Shown: piece by piece, positions 53,401 through 62,400 of the stretch
Position numbering within the stretch: position 1 is the first letter of the stretch
Layout of the letters: each line of letters starts with the position of its first letter
Assembly: GCA_902779845.1 (NCBI GenBank)
Contig: CACZCZ010000006.1
Span: 1 to 64,000, forward strand
Reading direction: 5' to 3'
Length of the DNA stretch: 64,000 bases
Source of the DNA: an uncultured Bacteroidales bacterium
GTDB taxonomy: Bacteria; Bacteroidota; Bacteroidia; Bacteroidales; Bacteroidaceae
Notes under the pieces: generated by a model
Seen by the model: the letters and a program-made list of their open reading frames with translations, nothing else
What the model was told of the DNA's origin: nothing
Databases searched by the model: none
Position numbers and translations under genes: made by a program

Positions 53401-56400
53401 ACGACGTTGGCCGATAGCCCCTATGACCATATTAATTCCACGGAACATTCGGGGTGGGAAGAGCAGCCCGCCAGCGTGAAGACGGACTTCTACGTCACCT
53501 ACGACGTGGATGAGACCTATGAGAGGCTATATACCGGAGCCGCCAGGAAAGAGAATGTAAAACCAGCGGCCTTCCTGGTCCAGTTGGGAGACAACTACGC
53601 CAAAATTGACGGTACCTCTTTAGGGATCGAAACGACTTTGCCGGACCCCATTACCGAAAACATGCAATGGTATCTGAGGACCAACTTCGACATTGACCGA
53701 GAGATGGGTTATCTCTATGCCGGTCAAACGGGTGCACAGGATGATGCGTTGCCAAAGGATGATACCGAGGCGGCCTACTTTAGTGCCGGTCAGAACGGTT
53801 TTGACCCGTACAATGTGCAGATCCAGAGCGTGGAGAACAACTTTTATTATTTCACCACCCCCGCCACAGATTCTCAACTTACCGGCGGTTCCTGGGAGGG
53901 CACATCCACGGATTTGACATTGGAGAACCTCAGTTTTGATCACCAGCACCCCGAAGGCTACGACCAAACCACGCTGAACATCACCAACGCCACGTTCATA
54001 GTGGTCAAGGATGCCGGCGGCCGTTGGCTGCTGATGCCCCGTTTCGACAATACGAAGGTGGTGAACTCCCTGACAGCGCCACGATTGGCAGCGGCCAATG
54101 CAGCCGAACACAACCCCCTTACCTTCACCCCGAGTCCTAAGTTTATTCACTATGGTGATGAGCTATCCTCCTTGAATGGTCAATACATCTTGGCAGCGGA
54201 CTTCGATTTCACGAAGAAATCTGATGGCACTTCATTTAACTTCCAGTCCTTGGGTTCTGGAAGCGCGCCCTTCACCGGTTCCATTGATGGCGGCGGCCAC
54301 ACATTCACCTGGCTCTCTGTACCTCTGTTGGCCTACGCGGATGGCGCCATTGTCAAGAATCTCATATTAGATAATGTAAGAATAAGTAACGCCGAAGACG
54401 TGCCCAATGTGGGCGCCATTGCTGCCAACGCCACAGGCAAGACACGCATCTACAACTGTGGCGTGCTGGCTTCGGAAAGTACTATAGCAAAAGGTGCTGA
54501 TGGCTATGACAAGATTACGTCATGTAGCAGCACCGTTGGCGGCAGCGGATATGTCGGCGGCCTGGTAGGTCTGCTTGACGGCGAGGCACGTGTGATTAAT
54601 TGCTATAGCTATGCCGACATCACAAGTGGTACTGAAGTAGGCGGCATCGTAGGGCACAACAATGTAGCAACAGCAAGCAACAACCTCAAGACCATGGTCT
54701 TCGCCTGCATGTTCTATGGCAATATCGCTGATGCTTGTGGTAACAAGGCCCCAATCTACAACGGAACAGTGATTTCGAACGTGGACAATGGCGTAGGCAA
54801 CTTCAACTACTTCCGCTCAGACGCCCCTTGGGCACAGGATCAGGATAATATCGACACCCCGAACTCCGCCTTGATGGCTGAGGACCGTTTCCTGCAGCGC
54901 TTTGAGTTCTTCCGCCTGTTGCTGAACAGCCAGCGCGAGTTGGCAGCGTGGTGGGTCACGGGCGAAATGGGCCGGAAGGACGAAATGAAAAAATGGGTCT
55001 TGGAGACGGCTGATAGAACCATCGACAAGCCCATGCCCTACCCTGTGCTGAAGGCACAAGATCAGTATCCCTCCATCATCAACTATGATGCCGAGCATGC
55101 CACGACAACAACGGAGCGCAACAAGGGTGGCAAGTTAGGAACCCTGACGGTGAACATACAGATGGGCAACGGCAAAGTCTTTGGTGCGCCTGCTGGTGCT
55201 GAGATTAAGACCACTCCGCTCACGCTGAACATCACGGACAAGGATCCCGACCATTTCAACTTCAACTATAACAAGGTACAGCTACCTTACTACAATGACG
55301 TAGGCACGAAGAACTATAGTAAAGCCGGTGGTACAGACAACACCTCCCGTGTGGTGACAGGCTGGAAAATTGTCAGCATCACGGGCGGCAATCCCGGCAC
55401 TTTCACAGCCGCCGATGAATGGGGGGGCTACAACTTTGCCGACCGCCATTGCACCGACAAGGACCTGTATTCCGTCAGCGGCCGCATCTTCAACCAGGGT
55501 GCCTACTGGGATGTTCCCGAAGGAGTCACGGCAATCACCATTGAACCCTACTGGGCTAAAGCGGCCTACGTGGCTGATGCCTACCCCGATGTGGTGTATA
55601 ATCAAGGCATGACCTCTTCCAAGGATGTACCCAACGTCGGTAATGGACAGAAATACACGAACGGTGGGATCTATCCCATCGCAGGGGAAAACCAGACAGT
55701 CTATACATCGATAGCCAACGCCTCTAATGCTCTTTCAGCCACATCAAACACCGTCTATGATTATGCTGTTGTGCTTGTGGGTAATGTCCACCAATATACT
55801 GGAAAAGACGCAGTCATCGGCGGAGACAAAAAATACACCGTTACGACCATTGACCTTGATCATGACAATGAGCCGGACTATTCGTTCATGATGCGCGATG
55901 ACGGCCGTGGTGTCATCCATCCTTTACGATGGGATTTCCTGAACATCGTAGGTCTTGGTATGGCGCAGAAATCGACGGGTGCAAAGGGTAGTTATAACCT
56001 GGGTATTCTGATTCCTAAAGGATGGTTCGAAAGTACCAACACCTCGCTCTTCCGTGTCACCCAGTTTGAATATGAGCACAGCAGCAAAGCAGCTACTGAC
56101 GCACTCATCGTCCAAGGCGGTGTTATGGAGCAATGGGTGAGCAATAACCAGAAAGGCACATCGAATAAGATACCCTATATCCATGTCGGCGGTAATGTAT
56201 GGTTCAAGGAATTCCACACAGGCTGTCACCAAGATAAATCAATCGCTACTTTGCACTCCCCCATTTCGGTGACGGGTGGCGACTACGATGAGTTCTACCT
56301 CACAGGCCTTTATCGAGGCGATGTGACCAGTAAAGGTGACAATGCCGAATGCTACATCAACGGTGGCCGCTTTGGCATCGTATGCGGTGCTGGCATGGAA

Positions 56401-59400
56401 GGCATCGGCAATAACAATGGTGCCAACAACACAGGTAACATCTCCTGGCTCATCCAGAACGCAGACATCCGTGAGTTCTACGCCGGTGGCCTCAACGCAG
56501 CCAAGCCGGTAACGGGCAACCTCAGCACCACCATCACAAACAGCTACGTAGGTATCTTCTGCGGTGGCCCCAAGTTCGGCGACATGAGTGCCGGAAAGAC
56601 CGTCCACACAACGGCTACAGGTTGTACCTTTGGCACCTATTTCGGAGCAGGCTACGGTGGTAATTCATATAGCCGATTGGCTCCGAAAAACCATAACAGC
56701 ATCACCAACTTCCCTCATAATGATAAAGATGCAGGTAACCATGCTTCTTGGAACGCTTGGTTGGCAGCCTATTATAAGCAGGATTATAGTTCTGAGTATG
56801 GAGGTGTCTCTACTCAGTACACGTATCAATTCCTACCGATGTCTGATAATAATACCAATGTGGCTCGTATCCTTGTAGATTACGTTAAATTCTCATTGGC
56901 TACTACACGCGATGTTACCTCCGACCTCACGGGTTGCATCGTGACCGGCAACTTCTATGGCGGCGGCAGCTTAGGTAAGGTTGATGGCAATGTCACCTCC
57001 ACGCTGACGGATTGCACCTTGAATGGGGATGCGTTCGGCGCGGGCTTCTCGGGTTCTCTGCCGGAAGTGGAGGTTGACAGTATCGGTTTCAGAGTAGAAC
57101 CTTATTACTATGATAAATTCGGTACCTACCGCAAAGGTGTGAAAGGCGTGACCACGACCTACACATGGAGCCATCGGGATGTCGTCAACAATACTGCTTC
57201 AGCTATTGACAAAACCAATCATATCCTCTACACTCCTGAGGATCTGACAACCCTCGGAACAGTGGCTGGCACAGCCACCCTGAACATTGAAGGGACGACG
57301 ACCGTAGCCGGCAATGTGTATGGCGGTGGTGAGTCAAGCGATGTCACCGATAAGAAAGGCGAGAAAGAAGCTGCTGTGGTTGTCAATGTCAATAGTGGTA
57401 CCATCAGCCACGATGTCTATGGCGGCGGTAAGGGTGAGACAACAACTGTCAGCGGTAACATAACCGTGAACATCGGTGCCAAGAGTGGCGAGGCTCCAAG
57501 TGTCACCTACACGGGTAACGGCACTGTGAACGGTGATGTCTATGGCGGCTCGGCCCTCGGCAATGTCAACGCAACGAAGGAAGCTGGCTACGACTACGAG
57601 ACAGATCCCAATGCCAATATTGCTGCAACAGCAGGCAAGGCGACACTGGTCAACATCTATGGCGGAACGGTAAATGGTAACGTCTTCGGTGGCGGCCGTG
57701 GTGCTTTGGCAGTAGGTACGTCAGGCAATCCCGGCTATAAGCCTGCGATTGATGCCCGCAACTTCACCAATACCGCCATTACCATGGAAGGCGGAACCGT
57801 CAACACGGCCGTCTATGGTGGTAGCAATATCAATGGTGTGCTGAAGGGTTCCTCCACGGTCACGATTATCGGCGGTACGGTGGGAACGGCTCCGACATTA
57901 GAGAAGCCTACTATTACCAATGTTGTCTTCGGTGGTGGCTTTGGTGAGCCCACGCTGGTGAATGGCGATGTGACGGTGAATATCGGCACCTCTGGCCTGG
58001 AATCAAGCGGTGCCATCCTCAACGGTAACATCTATGGCGGTGGTGCGCTGGGTAATGTGAATACCAGCAAGCCCGCAAGTGAACTCGTCTTTGATCCCTC
58101 AAAGAAGGTGAATGTCAACCTGTATAAAGGCACCATCCACGGCAATGTCTATGGTGGCGGTCTGGGACAACAGGCGAAGGACGCTGTCCTTTATGAAAAT
58201 GTTACGGAGTATAATACTGCTAAAGGCACATCTTTAGATGCGGCTGCTTTTGCCGCATTATCTGATGCAGAAAAGACAAAGACTGAAGCAGAGTCAGCCG
58301 TTGAGGCCTATGTGGGCGGTGATGTCAAAGTCTTGTTGGATGGCGCAACCCTCACCTACTCCGTCCCGAATCCGAAAACAGGACAGGTCTTCGGTGGAAA
58401 TAACCTCAATGGTACACCTAAGGGCCATATCCTGGTTCATGTAAAACGGACGGTTCCCGTAGAAGGACAGACTTATGATGTAGCTGCCGTCTATGGTGGC
58501 GGTAACGAGGCCGACTACAATCCCACGAACGACGACTATGCCGAGGTGGTGATTGAAGGCTGTTCCGTCACCAGCATTCAAGAGGTCTATGGCGGTGGTA
58601 ATGCCGCAGCTGTGCCAGCCACGGAGGTATGGGTTCTGGCTGCAAAGAAGATTGAGAACCTCTTTGGTGGTGGTAACGGTGTCTTGGGCGCCGACCACGC
58701 AGCTCACGTAGGTTTCCATCGTAATGACGACCTTACCAAGAGCGACTATGCCAACGGTTCTGGTAAGACTTTTGTCAACTTAGTCGGCGGTACGATTCAG
58801 AATGTTTTTGGTGGAAGTAACAGTAACGGTGATATCCGTGAAGGCGCCAATATCTTGATGCCCAAGCAATCGGATTATGCCGGGACTGCCGTCTTGAACA
58901 GCCCCGAGAGCTGTACGCTGAACGTCGAGCATATCTATGGCGGCGGTAAGAACGCCGACATGAGCGGCGGCACCAACATCGTCCTGGGCTGTATGCCGGA
59001 TGAATGGATTGGCGAGATCTATGCCGGTGCACAGAACGCGGATGTAACCGGTGATGTCAGCCTGACCATCACCAGCGGAAAGTTCTATCGCGTCTTTGGC
59101 GGTAACAAGGACGGCGGAATGCTGAAAGGTTCCATCAAGGTAAATATCGAGGAAACGGGCGAGTGTGACGTTCCTATTGTGATTGGCGAACTCTATGGCG
59201 GCGGTAATCTGGCCGGTTACTCCATCTATGGCTACAAGAATACCGGCACGATAGAAGCCCCCGTCTGGGTGCCTCGGACCAAAGCCGAATACAACACGTG
59301 GTATGCTAGTTTGTCTGAAGAGGATAAGGCTAAGCCAGAGAACCAGCCCTATGACAATCCGCAGTTGAATGTTCGTGCCTTCACAAGCATCGGTAAGATA

Positions 59401-62400
59401 TTCGGTGGAGGCTTCCAGGCTCTGATGATTGCAGACCCACAGGTGGACATTGATGTGGTGAAGGGAAGTCATGCCGCTACGGCACGTGCTGAAGAAACAA
59501 TAGAGAATGTTCCTATTAAGAAAAAGAATGAGTCAACTGGCGAAATTGAAGATGCTACGATAACCCTTCATTTCCCTGCACACGAAGAAAATAAGATTGG
59601 TGCCATCGAGCATGTCTTCGGCGGCGGTAATCTGGCTGAGGTCATCGGTGATGCCACCGTAAACATCGGCACCGAGACGACAGCCGTCTTCATTACGGAA
59701 CCGAAGCATCTGGGCACTAAGGGCACGGATTATACAGAGCGCGGAGACGGCAAGTTCGAGGCCACCGTTGAAGGTGCCATCATCACGGGTAGCGTCTATG
59801 GCGGCGGTAATGAAGCAAACATCGACGGTAATACGCAGGTGAACATCTGTGCGAAGTGGAACGAGGACAATACGAAATACCAGCGTGTCGCTCCGGGCAC
59901 TGCCGGTGTCAGCATTGCCCAGGATGTGTTTGGTGCCGGTAAGGGTATCGATACCGATGCCACCACGGCGCTGGTATCTGGCAACACCACCATTGTGATG
60001 ATGGACGGTGAGGTCAAGCAGAGCGTCTATGGCGGCGGTCAGCTGTCACAGGTGGGCCACGACACGAATATTCTTATCGGTGGTGGTACGATCGGTAAGA
60101 ACAAAGAGGGAGATATTTATTACGGCGGTGCCACTTGGGGCAATGTCTATGGTGCCGGCCTCGGTAGTGAATCAGGTGTAGGATTCGGTCTTGTGAAGGG
60201 CAATACCAACATCACTATTCAGAACACAATGGATGGTGAGACCCTTGTTAGTTCACCAACCATCTACCATAATATATATGGTGGCGGTGCATTGGCATCA
60301 GTGGGTGACTTTACCTTTGATGGGACAACGGGCCTACCCAACGGACTTAATCCCGAAAATACGAATACGGGTAAGGCTACCCTCATCATCTCTGGCGGTA
60401 CCATTGGTATCGACGGCCACGAAAACGGTATGGTCTTCGGTTCATCGCGAGGCTTGATTGACGCTCCTAAAACCATCTACGATAAGTTGGCATGGGTGTA
60501 TGACACAGATGTTGAGATTGGTGCAGAAGGTGCAGCAACCGGCCCCACCCTCCATGGTTCACTCTATGGTGGTGGTGAGAACGGTCATGTCTTGAATGAT
60601 GCTTCTGTAACCATGATTATCGGTACGGTTGGTAATCCTGCCGAATTCTATGCTTATCGCGGTAATGTCTATGGTGCCGGTTGCGGTACGGATATGTATT
60701 ATTCATCCACCATTCCAGATGGGCATACAGTCCACGATGGTGCGGGTGACAAATACAATCCCTTAGCTGGTTTTGTGGGCCATAATGCCTCCGTCACCAT
60801 CAATGGCGGTAATGTGGCCAACAACGTTTATGGTGCCGGTTCCATGGGTAAGGTCGGAGGTAGCACCTCTGTCATCATCAATACCAATGGTGCTATTGGT
60901 GTCGAAGGTGCTCCTGAAGGTGGTAATGTCTATGGTGCAGCCCGTGGTGAGCTGGATCTTACTGGAAAGATTCCAGATGGATATCAAGCCGACGACTTCT
61001 CTTCTGTCACCAGTTCTTCCGTCACACTCACGAAGGGTACCGTCAGGGGTAGCCTCTATGGCGGTGGTAAGGCCGGTGTCGTACATGGTCCTGTGACGGT
61101 CAACCTGAATGGCGGCACCGTAGAACACGATGCCTACGGCGGCGGTGCTTTGGCCAAGGCCAATACGCAATATCATGCAACAGAACATCCTGATTATATC
61201 ACCACTGTCAACTTGGGTAACTCAACTCAAGGTTCCAACATCGTTGGCAACCTCTACGGTGGTGGTCTGGGACAGCTGGCAGCAGATGCAGTGCTATATG
61301 CTGATGAGACCGAGTATAATGCTGCTAAAGGAACATCTTTAGATGCGGCTGCTTTTGCGGCATTGTCTGTTGCCGAGAAGACGAAGACTCCTGCCAAGAC
61401 CAACGTAGAAGCCGATGTCAAGGGTCCCATCACGGTGACGGTCACCAAGGGCTTGGCCACGAATGTGTTCGGATGTAACAACGTCAACGGTTCGCCGCAG
61501 AGCACAGTGACGGTGAACATCAATGGCACGGATGCGCCCGATGATGTCACCCGCCCCTTACCGATTCGCAATGTCTATGGCGGCGGTAATATGGCGGCAT
61601 ATACCTATACGGACAGCAGTCATCCCCAGAACCTGCAAGTCAATATCACTGGCGGCACCATGGACAATGTCTTCGGCGGCGGCCTCAGCGCTGATGTGTA
61701 TGGCGGTATCAATGTCAATGTCAGCGGCGGCACCATCAAGAATGATGTCTATGGCGGCGGTGCGCTGGCTAATACGAATACGGGGAACACGTTAGAAGCA
61801 GCAGGAAATAATACCAACTACTATTTCGAGGTCAAACATCTTAAATACGTGGAAGATGATGCAGAAAAAGCTTCCAGTGTGGTTGGATATTATGAAGATG
61901 CTGCAGGCAACACCCCCACTACTGACGACAAGGCCCACAGTGGAAAGACCTATTATAAGCAAACCATCCTGTCGGCAAAAGCTCATCGTGACGTAACCAG
62001 CGGTACAACATATAAAACTATAGTTTCACTTACTGGTGGTGTCATCGGTAATGCCTACGGTGGCGGCTTAGGACAACTGACAGCCGGAGGTGCTACAACA
62101 GGCGAAGGAGCCGTTCAGGCTATGGTTTATGGAGATGTTGATGTTACGGTGAACGGCGCGGCATTTACTGCCGTCGTAGAGCCATCTGCAAAGAATGCGC
62201 CTGTCACTGGTCGTGTATTTGGATGTAACAACATCAATGGTACACCCAAGGGAAGCGTAACGGTTAGGGTCAACTCCACCAGACGAATTGACGGTGGCAA
62301 CCACACCTTAGGTGATTTTGAGATTCAGGGTGTCTATGGTGGCGGAAACCTTTCTGATTACGCCCCTGAAACGTATGATAAAGACACCGAATTCGGCCAA

